Assembly: GCF_003725955.1 (NCBI RefSeq)
Contig: NZ_QIBZ01000002.1
Coordinates: 124,001-188,000 of the forward strand
DNA: 64,000 bases
Origin: Slackia isoflavoniconvertens
GTDB taxonomy: Bacteria > Actinomycetota > Coriobacteriia > Coriobacteriales > Eggerthellaceae
Direction of reading: 5' to 3'
The translations under genes and the position numbers were made by a program. Under the pieces are notes generated by a model. It was not told the DNA's origin and searched no databases. It was given only the letters and a program-made list of their open reading frames with translations. The stretch's first letter is position 1, and each line of letters begins with the position of its first letter. This document shows, piece by piece, positions 7,903 through 19,413 of the stretch.

Positions 7903-9000
7903 GTGAGATTCAATATCAACAAGAGCGAACTCCTTAATGCGTTGACCATCGTGTCCAAGGGCACAGCTTCGCGCTCTACCATCCCTGTGCTTTCTGGCGT
8001 CTACATTAAAGCAGAGGGTATGGGGCTGGTTATGGAAACCACCGACCTTGAACGCTCTATTCGTTACAGCGTTCCTGCTCTCGTTGAAGAAGAGGGAACA
8101 ACCGTTATTCCCGAGAAGCTTCTTCTGGATATCGTAAAAAACCTGCCTGAGGCAGCTGTGGAGTTCCAGACGAACGATTCCACCGTCACAGTATCGTGCG
8201 GCAAATCGTCGTTCACGCTCAAAACGCTCGATGCGGCCGACTTCCCCCCGTTCCCCAACGTTGACGTTTCGAGTTCCATCGAGGTGCCGTTCGCGGAATT
8301 CTGTTCTATGGTTAAGCGTGTGGCGAAGGTTGTCTCGAAGGACCAAAGCCGTGCAGTGCTCACGGGCGTGCTTATCTCCACGTCTGACGAAGGCTTGCGC
8401 ATGGTTGCGACCGACTCGTATCGCCTTGCTGTGGCCGATATCGCGCTTGAGGGCGTGCAGGAGAATTTCGAGGCGATTGTTTCTGGCGTGTTCCTTCAGG
8501 AGGTTGCCGGCCTGCCGAAGATGGAAGAAAACATTACCATTGGCCTTACGGCGAACCAGATTGTGTTCACCTATCAGAATATGGTGCTCATCAATCGCCG
8601 CATCGAGGGCAATTTCCCGAACTATCGTCAGATTATTCCTCAGACATGGGCAACGAAGACGTGCTTCACTACGCAAGAGCTCATTACTGCAGTGAAGCGC
8701 GTGGGCTTGGTGAGCGCGCTTTCGTCGCCCGTGAAAATCGACATCAACGCCGAAGCGGGTAACGCGATTATCAACGCGGCCACGCAAGACGTGGGCTCGG
8801 CCGAGGAAGTTGTCGGTTGTGAAGTGGCGGGCGAAAGCATTCAAATCGCTCTGAATCACCAGTATGTGCTCGACGGCCTTATGTCTGTCTCTACCGACCA
8901 GGTGTTCTTCGAGACCTCGTCGCCCATGAAGCCCGGCATTTTCCGTGCGGGCGCAGGCGAGAACTTCCTGTATCTCGTTATGCCCGTTCGCGTATCTTAA
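7903..9000 (+). CDS. dnaN: DNA polymerase III beta subunit (sliding clamp)
   Basis: Ring-shaped clamp that tethers the replicase. 365 residues with the three-domain layout of the family: MRFNINKSELLNAL start, TDLERSIRY, middle VLTGVLI and ATDSYRLAVA, and the C-terminal hydrophobic cleft ending YLVMPVRVS (family consensus near MPMR). GTG start at 7903 with AGAAGG upstream. Followed at once by recF; the dnaA-dnaN-recF order is conserved. Confidence 0.97.
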   Translation: MRFNINKSELLNALTIVSKGTASRSTIPVLSGVYIKAEGMGLVMETTDLERSIRYSVPALVEEEGTTVIPEKLLLDIVKNLPEAAVEFQTNDSTVTVSCGKSSFTLKTLDAADFPPFPNVDVSSSIEVPFAEFCSMVKRVAKVVSKDQSRAVLTGVLISTSDEGLRMVATDSYRLAVADIALEGVQENFEAIVSGVFLQEVAGLPKMEENITIGLTANQIVFTYQNMVLINRRIEGNFPNYRQIIPQTWATKTCFTTQELITAVKRVGLVSALSSPVKIDINAEAGNAIINAATQDVGSAEEVVGCEVAGESIQIALNHQYVLDGLMSVSTDQVFFETSSPMKPGIFRAGAGENFLYLVMPVRVS

Positions 9001-9013
9001 GGACGTGCTCGCC

Positions 9014-10156
9014 GTGGCAAACGATCTTCGCATTCAGGAAGTGCGCCTGGCTGGTTTTCGCAATTATCGAAGCCTCGCATTGGGCAACATAGGTGGACTC
9101 ACGATTTTCGTGGGTCCTAATGCCACGGGCAAAAGCAACGTCGTCGAGGGAATTCAACTTTTGTGCGCCCATGGGTCGTTTCGTTCGGCCCGCGGCCGCG
9201 ACCTCATTATGTGGGGCGCGCCATTCGCTCGCCTCGAAGCGCGATTCGTATCCGACTCGCGCGATTTGAGCGTCGCGACGGTTATTGAACCGGCATCGAG
9301 GTCGTACACGCTCAATGGGAAGCGTCGTGCTGCGCAAGATTTGCAGGGAATTCTGCCCGCCGTGGCGTTCTCTCCCGACGATCTTGAGCTTGCGAAGGGC
9401 TCCCAAACGCCCAAGCGTTCCGCGATCGATTTGCTTGGCAGCCAGCTTTCGAAGAATCATCGCGTCATTCGCCGCGATTACGAAAAGCTTTTGCGCAACA
9501 AGAATGCGCTTCTGAAAGACGAAGCGTCCGATGTGCTCATCGATAGCGTGAATGATGCGCTTATCCCCGTAGCTGCCCGCCTGCATATGTATCGCGTCGC
9601 GCTGTTCCGCAATCTATGCGGACGCATGGCTCGCATATACGGTGACATTACTGACGGCGCGGAGGAGCTCTCGTATTCGTACATTCCTTCGTGGCTTCCG
9701 GAGGATTTGGCGGAGTTGGCTGAAAGTCGCCCGTACGATGCGGAGATGTCGAAAGATGAGGTTCTTGATGCAACGGCGAATGCGATGTTCTCGCGTCGCC
9801 TTGAGGAGCGCGCCCGCCATCGCGCGGTTGTGGGTCCGCATGCCGACCGTATGGAATTTTTCATCGACGGGCGCAATGCTCGCACATTCGCTTCGCAGGG
9901 CCAGCAGCGCTCCATTGCGCTTGCGTGGAAAATCGCTGAGGTTGAATTGGTTAAGAAGATGCTTGGCGTCAAACCGGTGCTCTTGCTTGACGACGTGATG
10001 AGCGAGCTCGATGCCCGCCGCCGCAGTGCGCTCGTTGATTTACTGCATGAAGACATCCAGACATTCGTGACCGCCACCGATTTGACGTGTTTCGAGGACG
10101 ATATCGTCGATCGGGCATCTGTGCTCGATTTGTCGAAGGCGGGTGTTCGTGCATGA
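9014..10156 (+). CDS. recF: DNA replication and repair protein RecF
   Basis: SMC-like ATPase that loads RecA at gaps with RecO and RecR. Walker A GPNATGKSN near residue 37, an ABC signature-like QGQQRSIALAWKIAE and Walker B PVLLLDDVMSELD are clear. GTG 9014 (380 residues) is chosen because AAGGA overlapping the dnaN stop is about 10 bases upstream and the product then begins VANDLRIQEVRLAGFRNY, as in relatives; GTG 9005 is possible. Overlaps the next gene by 4 bases (ATGA). Confidence 0.95.
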   Translation: MANDLRIQEVRLAGFRNYRSLALGNIGGLTIFVGPNATGKSNVVEGIQLLCAHGSFRSARGRDLIMWGAPFARLEARFVSDSRDLSVATVIEPASRSYTLNGKRRAAQDLQGILPAVAFSPDDLELAKGSQTPKRSAIDLLGSQLSKNHRVIRRDYEKLLRNKNALLKDEASDVLIDSVNDALIPVAARLHMYRVALFRNLCGRMARIYGDITDGAEELSYSYIPSWLPEDLAELAESRPYDAEMSKDEVLDATANAMFSRRLEERARHRAVVGPHADRMEFFIDGRNARTFASQGQQRSIALAWKIAEVELVKKMLGVKPVLLLDDVMSELDARRRSALVDLLHEDIQTFVTATDLTCFEDDIVDRASVLDLSKAGVRA

Positions 10157-10827
10157 GTAACTCCATGAAATCGTTTTCCATGGCCCTTCAAAAGACTCTG
10201 CGTGGGCAGGCGTCTTCGGATGTGCTTGCGGCTAAAGCGGCACGCGCCGCGAAGGTGAAGCGCATGTGGAAGTCGGCGCTTGAAGCGTGCGCTGGCCCTG
10301 CTGCTGCGGTGATTCTCGACCACACGAATTCGATTTACATCATTCGTAAGGCCGAAGAAGAAACTGATGTTTCACGTGAAACATCTGAACGGGATGAAGC
10401 CTCGCGCACCTCGCAGGCCGCCGCTCGTTCGACGGGTGGCGCATTCGTTCGTCGAAAGCCTCCTGCGGGCGAGCTCATCGTGTATGTGGAAGATAGCCTT
10501 ATCGCAGCGGAGGTCGACGCGCGCCGTGAAATGATTAAGTTGAAGTTCCTTGAGCTGTTCGGCGAAGAAATCGACGAGTTTCGCATTCGCGTCTCGCGCG
10601 GCAAGTATAAACTCTCTCATCCCTACCGCGAAGAAGCCGAAAAAATGGCGGCTCAAGAGAAAGCGCCGCGTGTGGCGCTTTCTGAGGCGCGTATAGCCCA
10701 GATTGATGAGGAGCTGTCCACGATTCCCGATAAAAAGGTGCGAGAAGCGCTTAAACGCGCCATGATTTCCGATTTAGAGGTAAAAAACGCTGCGGCAGCC
10801 AAAAAAGGCGACAATGGGGCCTTGTAG
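10153..10827 (+). CDS. dciA: DciA-like helicase-loading protein (DUF721)
   Basis: 224-residue DUF721 protein; this family includes DciA, which loads DnaB helicase in bacteria without DnaC. The DUF721 core has VKRMWKSALEACAG in the N-terminal half and, after an insertion, GELIVYVEDSLIAAEVDARREMIK with KLKFLELFG. The insertion (about residues 72-105) contains VSRET, translated from a perfect parS (10368-10383). The C-terminus is basic and helical. ATG overlaps the recF stop. Its position between recF and gyrB is the usual actinobacterial arrangement. Confidence 0.85.
   Translation: MSNSMKSFSMALQKTLRGQASSDVLAAKAARAAKVKRMWKSALEACAGPAAAVILDHTNSIYIIRKAEEETDVSRETSERDEASRTSQAAARSTGGAFVRRKPPAGELIVYVEDSLIAAEVDARREMIKLKFLELFGEEIDEFRIRVSRGKYKLSHPYREEAEKMAAQEKAPRVALSEARIAQIDEELSTIPDKKVREALKRAMISDLEVKNAAAAKKGDNGAL
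10368..10383. promoter_or_regulatory. parS: parS centromere site inside dciA
   Basis: Third perfect TGTTTCACGTGAAACA, on the right side of the origin. It is read in the same frame as the copy in parA, giving D-V-S-R-E-T-S. Confidence 0.95.
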
Positions 10828-10975
10828 GCCGTGTGGACTATCTTAAATCGCGTGCTGAAGCGCGGTATAAAACCTTGAATATGGTAAAATTCGCTAGTTG
10901 GATTGCTTGAGTTTTCGCGCCCTCTCCGGCTGGCGTGCTCCTCGGCGTCCTGTTTTATGCGAAATTGGCGGTTGA

Positions 10976-12994
<2,019 letters not shown>

Positions 12995-12998
12995 GTTT

Positions 12999-13020
12999 GC
13001 GCCGGCCGTCAGGCCGGCGC
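12999..13020 (+). terminator. Hairpin after gyrB
   Basis: Perfect 9-bp stem GCGCCGGCC with loop GTCA, right after the gyrB stop; no U-run follows. It also forms the first part of the repeat element at 12999-13167. Confidence 0.5.
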
Positions 13021-13167
13021 TAATGCTCGACGCTGCGCGGGGTTTTATGCGGCATCTTGGCCATCAATCGCAGCTCGCGTACCGAAGTACGCTTTGCTTC
13101 TCTTTCTGGCCAATCTGCTCGCCTGAAGCCCATGCTCGCTGGCATTTGCTTCGAAAGCATCCGGGGA
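12999..13167 (+). repeat. Intergenic hairpin repeat, family 1, copy A
   Basis: Leading hairpin, then ATGCTCGACGCTGCGC, a central palindrome GCGTACCGAAGTACGC (13077-13092) and the closing block CCATGCTCGCTGGCATTTG. Same order as the copies at 21953, 41343, 51836 and 56850. Its flanking stem is the most diverged of the five. Confidence 0.65.
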
Positions 13168-13227
13168 ATACCCGTATCCGGGATATTCCCCAACTTAAGA
13201 TTTAGCCGTTCTTACGAAAGGACAAAA

Positions 13228-15843
13228 GTGGCTGATCAGGATATTATTGCAAGCTCTGATTCGGGGGCTTCGGGCATCAAGTTGGCTGAACTTGGCCACG
13301 AGATGCGCTCGTCGTTCCTCGAATACTCGATGAGCGTTATCGTCGCTCGCGCGTTGCCCGATGTGCGCGACGGCTTGAAACCGGTTCACCGCCGCATTCT
13401 GTATGCCATGTACGACAGCGGCATTACGCCCAATCGCCCGCACAGCAAGTCTGCGCGTACGGTTGGCGACGTTATTGGCAAATACCACCCGCATGGCGAC
13501 TTCGCGGTATACGACACCATGGTTCGCATGGCTCAGGACTTCTCGATGCGTGTGCCTCTGGTCGACGGCCACGGCAACTTCGGCTCCATCGACGGCGACT
13601 CCGCCGCTGCTATGCGTTACACCGAGGCTCGTTTGGCCAAACCCGCCATGGAATTGCTGCGCGACCTTGAAAAGGAAACGGTCGACTGGAATCCCAACTA
13701 CGACGAAAGCCTGCAGGAGCCTTCCGTGCTCCCCGCGCGCTTCCCTAACCTGTTGGTGAATGGCTCGAACGGCATCGCTGTTGGCATGGCGACGAATATT
13801 CCGCCCCATAACTTGGGCGAAACCATCGACGCGACGTGCATGATGCTTGACAACCCCGACTGCACGACCGAAGAGCTCATGACCGTGATGCCCGGCCCCG
13901 ACTTCCCGACCGGTGGCGTCATCATGGGAAAAAAGGGCATTCTCGATGCATATGAGACCGGCCGCGGAAATCTCACGATTCGTTCGAAGCACGAGATCAT
14001 CGAGGGCAAGAACGGCAAGCACTCCATCGTGATTACCGAGATTCCCTATCAGGTGAATCGTACGAACCTCATGCAGAAGCTCGGCGAGCTCATTCGCGAC
14101 AAAAAGCTGCCCGAGATTTCGAATGTGCACGACGGTGCCGACCGCAACTCGCCGGTCGACATTATCATCGAACTCAAACAGAACGCGATTCCCCAGGTCG
14201 TGCTCAATAAGCTCTATAAGCATACCCAGCTGCAGGTCGGTTGGGGCGTTATCATGTTGGCCTTGGTCGATGGCGTGCCCCGTACGCTTTCCTTGAAGGA
14301 AATGCTGCATTACTACATCCTCCACCAGGAGGACGTCGTCACGCGTCGTACCAAGTACGAACTGCGCAAGGCCGAGGAGCGCGCCCATATTCTTGAAGGC
14401 TTGCTCGTTGCCTTGGACAACATCGACGAAGTTATCCAAATTATTCGCAGCAGCGAGACCGACAAAGAGGCGTCTGCTCGCCTTACCGAGCGCTTTGGCC
14501 TTACCGACGCGCAAACACAGGCCATTTTGGAAATGCGCCTGCGCCGCCTCACTGGTTTGGAGCGTCACAAGCTCGAGGCCGAGTTGAAGGAGCTCAAAGA
14601 GAAGATCGATTACTTCAAGCGCATCCTTGCCGACGAGAACCTCATGCGTCAGGTTATCAAAGAAGAGCTGCTCGAAATCAAAGCGAAGTACAACACTCCT
14701 CGCCGTACGCAGCTTTCCGCCGCTGCCAAGGATATCGATGTTGAAGACCTCATCGCTGAGGAAGACATGGTTATCACGGTGACGAAGGCCGGATACGTGA
14801 AGCGCCTGCCTGTCGCGACCTATCGCCAGCAAAAACGTGGCGGCAAGGGCATGCAGGGCGTGAGCTTGAAGGACAACGACTTCGTTGAGCACCTGTTCAT
14901 CGCGTCGACCCATAGCTACATGCTGTTCTTCTCGACGCGCGGCAAGGTTTATCGCTTGAAGGTTTACGAGATTCCTGAGGCAAGTCGCCAGGCTCGCGGC
15001 ACGGCAATCGTGAACCTGCTGCCGCTCGAGAAGGGCGAGACCATCTCGGCGATTATCGCGACGAAAGACTTCCCTGAGGATGAATACCTCATGTTCGGTA
15101 CCGAACAAGGCATGGTGAAGAAGACCTCCATGAGCCTGTACGATCGCAGCCGCCGCGATGGACTTATCGCTATCAACCTGAAGGAAGACGATAATCTCAT
15201 CGCCGTGCGCCGCGTGAAGCAAGGCGAGCGCGTGATGATGGTTTCGAGCGCCGGCAAAGCGATTACCTGGGACGAATCTGAGGTTCGCTCGATGGGTCGC
15301 GATACCATGGGCGTGCGCGGCATGACGGTTCCCGCCGGCGTGCGAGTGCTTGGCATGGAAATCGCCCGTCCGGGCACTGAGTTGTTCGTAATCACCGAGA
15401 AAGGTTATGGCAAACGCACCCCCGTTGCCGACTATCCGCTGCACCACCGCGGCGGCCAGGGCGTGTTCACCATTACCATGACGGCGAAGAAGGGCCAGCT
15501 TACGGCCATGAAGGTCGTCGAGGAAAGTGATGAGCTCATGATTATCTCAGAGGAAGGCGTCGTGATTCGCACTTCCGTCGAGAGCATTAGCCAGCTGGGA
15601 CGTTCCGCCCAGGGCGTGCGCGTGATGAACGTCGCCGATTCCGACAAGGTGTGCACTTGCGCCATCGCGACCGAGGATAAGAAGAAAGACGGCGACGAAG
15701 ACGACGATGCGGACGATTTCGATGGAAACGAAACCGCTGACTTGAACGACGCCGACGACACCGAGGTTGAAGCCGACGTCGATGTTGAAGATGAGGTTGA
15801 TGAAGCCGAAGACGAATTCGACGAAACCGAAGACGACGAATAG
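13228..15843 (+). CDS. gyrA: DNA gyrase subunit A
   Basis: DNA-breaking subunit of gyrase. GTG 13228 follows GAAAGGAC and gives 871 residues; the open frame upstream is not family-like. The catalytic Tyr lies in [10 protein letters not shown]. The coiled-coil gate is followed by the beta-pinwheel domain, and the GyrA box appears as QQKRGGKG, which supports gyrase over topoisomerase IV. The C-terminal ~50 residues are almost all Asp/Glu, an acidic tail of the type that tunes supercoiling. In the resistance-determining region HGDFAVYD there is Phe92 where E. coli GyrA has Ser83; the Asp87 equivalent (D96) is kept. Confidence 0.97.
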   Translation: MADQDIIASSDSGASGIKLAELGHEMRSSFLEYSMSVIVARALPDVRDGLKPVHRRILYAMYDSGITPNRPHSKSARTVGDVIGKYHPHGDFAVYDTMVRMAQDFSMRVPLVDGHGNFGSIDGDSAAAMRYTEARLAKPAMELLRDLEKETVDWNPNYDESLQEPSVLPARFPNLLVNGSNGIAVGMATNIPPHNLGETIDATCMMLDNPDCTTEELMTVMPGPDFPTGGVIMGKKGILDAYETGRGNLTIRSKHEIIEGKNGKHSIVITEIPYQVNRTNLMQKLGELIRDKKLPEISNVHDGADRNSPVDIIIELKQNAIPQVVLNKLYKHTQLQVGWGVIMLALVDGVPRTLSLKEMLHYYILHQEDVVTRRTKYELRKAEERAHILEGLLVALDNIDEVIQIIRSSETDKEASARLTERFGLTDAQTQAILEMRLRRLTGLERHKLEAELKELKEKIDYFKRILADENLMRQVIKEELLEIKAKYNTPRRTQLSAAAKDIDVEDLIAEEDMVITVTKAGYVKRLPVATYRQQKRGGKGMQGVSLKDNDFVEHLFIASTHSYMLFFSTRGKVYRLKVYEIPEASRQARGTAIVNLLPLEKGETISAIIATKDFPEDEYLMFGTEQGMVKKTSMSLYDRSRRDGLIAINLKEDDNLIAVRRVKQGERVMMVSSAGKAITWDESEVRSMGRDTMGVRGMTVPAGVRVLGMEIARPGTELFVITEKGYGKRTPVADYPLHHRGGQGVFTITMTAKKGQLTAMKVVEESDELMIISEEGVVIRTSVESISQLGRSAQGVRVMNVADSDKVCTCAIATEDKKKDGDEDDDADDFDGNETADLNDADDTEVEADVDVEDEVDEAEDEFDETEDDE

Positions 15844-15858
15844 TCGCTCGTGAGAAAG

Positions 15859-15897
15859 GTGGCCGATCGGGGCAAATCCGGTCGGCCACTAGTTTTT
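15859..15897 (+). terminator. Rho-independent terminator after gyrA
   Basis: Stem GTGGCCGATCGG paired with CCGGTCGGCCAC (one wobble), then AGTTTTT. A second, AT-only perfect inverted repeat follows directly (15890-15916). Confidence 0.85.
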
Positions 15898-15919
15898 GAA
15901 AAATTTTTTCAAAAACTCG

Positions 15920-15947
15920 TTGACTTCTAAGCTGTATGGGTTATTAT
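15920..15947 (+). promoter_or_regulatory. Promoter of tRNA-Arg(ACG)
   Basis: TTGACT, 16 bases, TATTAT, ending about 20 bases before the mature tRNA 5' end. Confidence 0.75.
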
Positions 15948-15967
15948 TATCGAGCTGCTTATGAAGT

Positions 15968-16044
15968 GCGCCGTTACCTCAGCTGGATAGAGGGACTGAC
16001 TACGAATCAGTACGTCGGGGGTTCGAATCCCTCACGGCGCACCA
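15968..16044 (+). tRNA. tRNA-Arg (anticodon ACG)
   Basis: Full cloverleaf: acceptor GCGCCGT/ACGGCGC, anticodon loop CTACGAA with anticodon ACG, T-loop GTTCGAATC, CCA encoded. A34 needs deamination to inosine by TadA, which is encoded at 49247-49765. Confidence 0.95.
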
Positions 16045-16094
16045 TTTTCTCGCCGATTGCAAAATCGGATTAAAATTAGCCGATAAGCAGTTGC

Positions 16095-16114
16095 GCCGCG
16101 AGAGCGGCTTTTTT
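16095..16114 (+). terminator. Terminator after tRNA-Arg(ACG)
   Basis: GCCGC-GAGA-GCGGC stem followed by six T. Confidence 0.85.
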
Positions 16115-16230
16115 ATTGTCCAGGAGAAAAGGGCCATTTTGAAGGTTCGAAAACACATAGTTCGCTAACCTTGAGGTCCTCCGCTTTCCTTCGTGGGCCT
16201 CAGGCCGCATTGTTCGAGGGGAGGCAAGCT

Positions 16231-17580
16231 TTGCTCTACTTGTCCAACATGCTGGGTAATCCCGTATACGATTCGACGGGGGAAAAGCTCGGTGTTGTGT
16301 CTGATCTCGCTATTTCCACAGGCGAGATGTTTCCACGCATTACTTCTTTGGCGTTTAAAGGCCCCGGCCGCACGCCGTTCATGATTAGTTGGCGTAAGTA
16401 CGTCGACAGTTTTTCGGAAGACGAAGTTCGTCTTAATACCGAGTCATACAACATTCGCTTCAGTTATCTGCAGCCCGATGAAGTCTTGCTTGCCCGCGAT
16501 TTGCTCGACCAGCAAATCGTCGACACGCAAGGCCTCAAACTCGTGCGCGTTAACGACTTGAAGCTCTCCCCTTCTGGCACGCAGCTGCGTCTTCTGGGCG
16601 CCGAGGTTGGCGTGCGCGGTATTCTGCGCGGCCTTCATCCTCTTCTCGAGAAAGCTGTTGTGAGCGCGGCGAAGCTCTTCGGCAAGAAAATCGACGAAAA
16701 GATTATTGCCTGGAACTATATGGACCTGCTCGATCGCGACTTGTCCAAGGTGCAGCTTTCCGTGACGCACCGCCGCTTGAACGAGATGCATCCTGCCGAC
16801 GTCGCAGACATTCTGGAGCAGCTCGACCCCAAGCAGCGCGCCGAGGTGTTCAAACACCTTGACGATGCGCGTTCGGCCGAGGTTATCGCCGAGCTGGAAG
16901 ATGAATACCAGGCTGAAACGCTCGACGATTTGGGCGACCGTGAGGCTTCCGGCCTTTTGGGTCAAATGGACCCTGACGATGCGGCCGATATTATTCGTGA
17001 CCTTCCTTATGAAAAGGCTGAAACGCTGCTTCGCCTGATGGGCGTTGAGGATGCGGCCGAGATTCGCTCCCTGCTCGGCTATAAGGACGACACTGCCGGC
17101 GGTATGATGACCACCCAGTTTGTCGCCATGAAGGAAACCGATACTGTGCTTGACACGGTTGAAGTGCTGCGTGCCCTTGATGAAGACTTCCCGACCGTCC
17201 ATTTCGTATATGTGCTTGAGGAAGACTCCGAGAAGCTCGTCGGCGTGCTGTCGATGCGCACATTGGTGCTGGCGCATCGCGAATCACAGCTCAAAGACAT
17301 CATGTACACCGAGATCATCTCTGTGCCGCCCGATGAGGATGAAGAAGAGGTTGCTGCCGATATCTCGAAATATGACATGGTCGCGTTGCCTGTCGTTGAC
17401 GAATCGGGACGCATGCTTGGCTTGGTTACTGTCGACGACGCCATGGAGGTCATGGAAGAAAGCACCGAGAGCGAAAAGAGTACGTCACGCGCCCTTACGG
17501 TGGTTGCCGGCGTTATCGGCGGCGCGGCGGCTCTTGCCGTGTATACGCTCATCGTGCTCGAAATCGCGGGGGTGCTGTAA
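16231..17580 (+). CDS. MgtE-N/CBS domain protein without transporter domain (putative Mg2+ sensor partner)
   Basis: 449 residues from TTG 16231, chosen because GAGGGGAGG lies about 6 bases upstream. The order is an N-terminal PRC-barrel-like segment (LGNPVYDSTGEKLGVVSD), a second PRC-like stretch, and the MgtE N domain of acidic helical repeats (MHPADVADILEQLDP, LPYEKAETLLRLMG). Two CBS domains follow (~300-425), including MMTTQFVAMKETDTVLDTVE and VDDAMEVMEE. The five-helix MgtE channel is missing; the protein ends in one hydrophobic segment. In MgtE the N and CBS domains bind Mg2+ and gate the channel. Here the stop codon abuts the start of an NRAMP-type transporter, so this protein probably senses Mg2+ for it. 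Confidence 0.85.
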   Translation: MLYLSNMLGNPVYDSTGEKLGVVSDLAISTGEMFPRITSLAFKGPGRTPFMISWRKYVDSFSEDEVRLNTESYNIRFSYLQPDEVLLARDLLDQQIVDTQGLKLVRVNDLKLSPSGTQLRLLGAEVGVRGILRGLHPLLEKAVVSAAKLFGKKIDEKIIAWNYMDLLDRDLSKVQLSVTHRRLNEMHPADVADILEQLDPKQRAEVFKHLDDARSAEVIAELEDEYQAETLDDLGDREASGLLGQMDPDDAADIIRDLPYEKAETLLRLMGVEDAAEIRSLLGYKDDTAGGMMTTQFVAMKETDTVLDTVEVLRALDEDFPTVHFVYVLEEDSEKLVGVLSMRTLVLAHRESQLKDIMYTEIISVPPDEDEEEVAADISKYDMVALPVVDESGRMLGLVTVDDAMEVMEESTESEKSTSRALTVVAGVIGGAAALAVYTLIVLEIAGVL

Positions 17581-18960
17581 ATGGCCGCCGCGCGTCGCGA
17601 TGCAACGTATGACGAGGTCATGCAAGAACGCCGCGAGGCTGAATATGCCGCGCACAAGGCGGGAAAGCCCGAACTTGCGGAAACCTCATCCGATTCTGCT
17701 GTCGCAGAGGAATCGGCCGACGAAAAGAAGAAGCCGTTCTTCCTGCTCGTGCTTGCAGCTATGGGTCCTGGCGTCGTAAGCGCCATGGCCGGTAACGATG
17801 CGGGCGGCATTTCGACGTATTCGACGGCGGGTGCCGATTTCGGGTATGCCACACTTTGGGTTATCCCCGTGATGTGCGTGCTGTTGCTCGTCGTGCAAAT
17901 GACTGCTGCTCGCATGGGCGCGGTAACGGGCAAAGGCTTCGCTGCCCTTATTCGCGAGCGCTTCGGCATTCGCCTTACCGCATTCGCCATGTGCGCGCTG
18001 CTTATTGGCAACGTCGCTACGACGTTCAGCGAATTTGCCGGTATTGCATCGGGCATGGGGCTTTTCGGCGTGCCTACCTGGGTAAGCGTGCCTATTTCCG
18101 CCATGATCGTGTGGCTGCTCGTGGTGAAGGGAAGCTATAAAAGCGTCGAGAAAATCTTCCTCGCGATTTCCCTCGTGTTCGTGACGTACATCGTTGCTGC
18201 GTTTTTAGCTGGTCCCAACTGGGGCGATGTTGCCCATGCTACCGTGGTGCCGCAGATTCCTGCGAACGTGCATTTCGTTTCGCTTGTTATTTCGATGATT
18301 GGTACCACCATTGCGCCGTGGATGATGTTTTTTGCACAAAGCAACGTTGTCGATAAAGGCGTTGGAACCGACCATGAGGAAATGTTCCTGCAGAAGGTTG
18401 ATGTGACGACTGGTACGGTTGTTGCCTGCTTGGTCGCCTGGTTCATTATCGTTACCACGGGCGCGGTGCTCTATCCGCAGGGCATCTCGATCGACTCCGC
18501 GCAAGATGCCGCTACCGCGCTGGCCCCGTTCGCGGGCGAATACGCGCAAATTCTGTTCGCGGCTGGCCTTACCGCGGCGAGTTTCCTGGCTGCGTGCGTG
18601 CTGCCGCTTACGACGTCGTTTGTTATTTGCGAAGCGTTCGGTTGGGAAGCTGGCGTCGACTTTACGTGGAAGGAAGCGCCCATGTTCAAGGGCATTTTCA
18701 CTTCCGTCATCGTGTTCTCGGCGATTGTGGTGCTTATTCCGGGTCTCAACCTTATGAATATCATGCTTACTGCCCAGTTTATCAATGGTGTTGTGCTGCC
18801 GGTGCTGCTTGTGTTCATGGCTCTTATTGCAGCCGATAAGCGCATTATGGGAAAGTATGCGAGTGGCGTTGTGGGACGGGGCCTTATTTGGTTCACCGTG
18901 GCCATCGTTACGATACTCACTGTCGCGCTGCTTGTGATGCAGGTGCTCGGAATCGAATAG
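17581..18960 (+). CDS. NRAMP-related magnesium transporter (NRMT type)
   Basis: 459-residue membrane protein of the SLC11/NRAMP fold with about 11 membrane segments after a ~55-residue hydrophilic N-terminus. In classical NRAMP, helix 1 carries DPGN and helix 6 carries MPH, which bind Mn2+/Fe2+. Here helix 1 reads D73-A-G-G76 and helix 6 reads A245-P-W247, so the metal-selective Met is Ala. This is the pattern of the NRMT clade, shown for an Eggerthella lenta protein to carry Mg2+. Starts on the base after the stop of the MgtE-N/CBS gene, so translationally coupled. Confidence 0.88.
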   Translation: MAAARRDATYDEVMQERREAEYAAHKAGKPELAETSSDSAVAEESADEKKKPFFLLVLAAMGPGVVSAMAGNDAGGISTYSTAGADFGYATLWVIPVMCVLLLVVQMTAARMGAVTGKGFAALIRERFGIRLTAFAMCALLIGNVATTFSEFAGIASGMGLFGVPTWVSVPISAMIVWLLVVKGSYKSVEKIFLAISLVFVTYIVAAFLAGPNWGDVAHATVVPQIPANVHFVSLVISMIGTTIAPWMMFFAQSNVVDKGVGTDHEEMFLQKVDVTTGTVVACLVAWFIIVTTGAVLYPQGISIDSAQDAATALAPFAGEYAQILFAAGLTAASFLAACVLPLTTSFVICEAFGWEAGVDFTWKEAPMFKGIFTSVIVFSAIVVLIPGLNLMNIMLTAQFINGVVLPVLLVFMALIAADKRIMGKYASGVVGRGLIWFTVAIVTILTVALLVMQVLGIE

Positions 18961-18966
18961 GTCTGG

Positions 18967-18999
18967 AACGCCCTTGGAAACCCAAGAGCGTTTTCTTTT
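18967..18999 (+). terminator. Terminator after the Mg2+ transporter
   Basis: Imperfect stem AACGCCCTTGG/CCAAGAGCGTT followed by TTTTCTTTT. Confidence 0.8.
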
Positions 19000-19136
19000 G
19001 GATAATTCTGGGGCTGCGATGACCGGTGTTTTGATTCACCATGTCGCGTAGTTTGCGGACCTGGGCTATGTGACGTTTTTTATCTCGGTGGGTGCTTGGG
19101 CTTCGCTTCCTCATTTTTTGCCGCATTCATCCCCTT

Positions 19137-19293
19137 CGTTTCCCTGGGTATGGGACGGTGCGCTGAAGAGGACGGTTCGCTACCGTTCGCCTTCGGCTCA
19201 CTATGCGCTCACCTCGCTGCGTTTCGTTTTGAAATGAAGAGCAAGGATGAACGCAGAGCCATATCGGCGCACCGTCCCATACCCAGGGAAACG
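19137..19293. repeat. Intergenic inverted-repeat element, family 2, copy 1
   Basis: 27-bp perfect inverted repeat (19137-19163 and 19267-19293) around a 103-base interior. The interior carries GCTACCGTTCGC and CTATGCGC, also found in the element at 43171-43321. It fills most of the 450-base gap between the Mg2+ transporter and serC; nothing else in that gap looks like a gene. Confidence 0.7.
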
Positions 19294-19413
19294 GGATGAT
19301 TCAGTGGTTTCTTCACTATAGCCAAATAAAGTGCACTGTTTCGCTCGCATTTGAACTACAATACCGTACTTAGACGCTAAAAATCTCTCGTTGAAGAAAA
19401 GGGGGTCATCGAC

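Noticed and set aside
13195-15447. 750-residue minus-strand frame
   Set aside because: Antisense to gyrA; long only because of codon bias.
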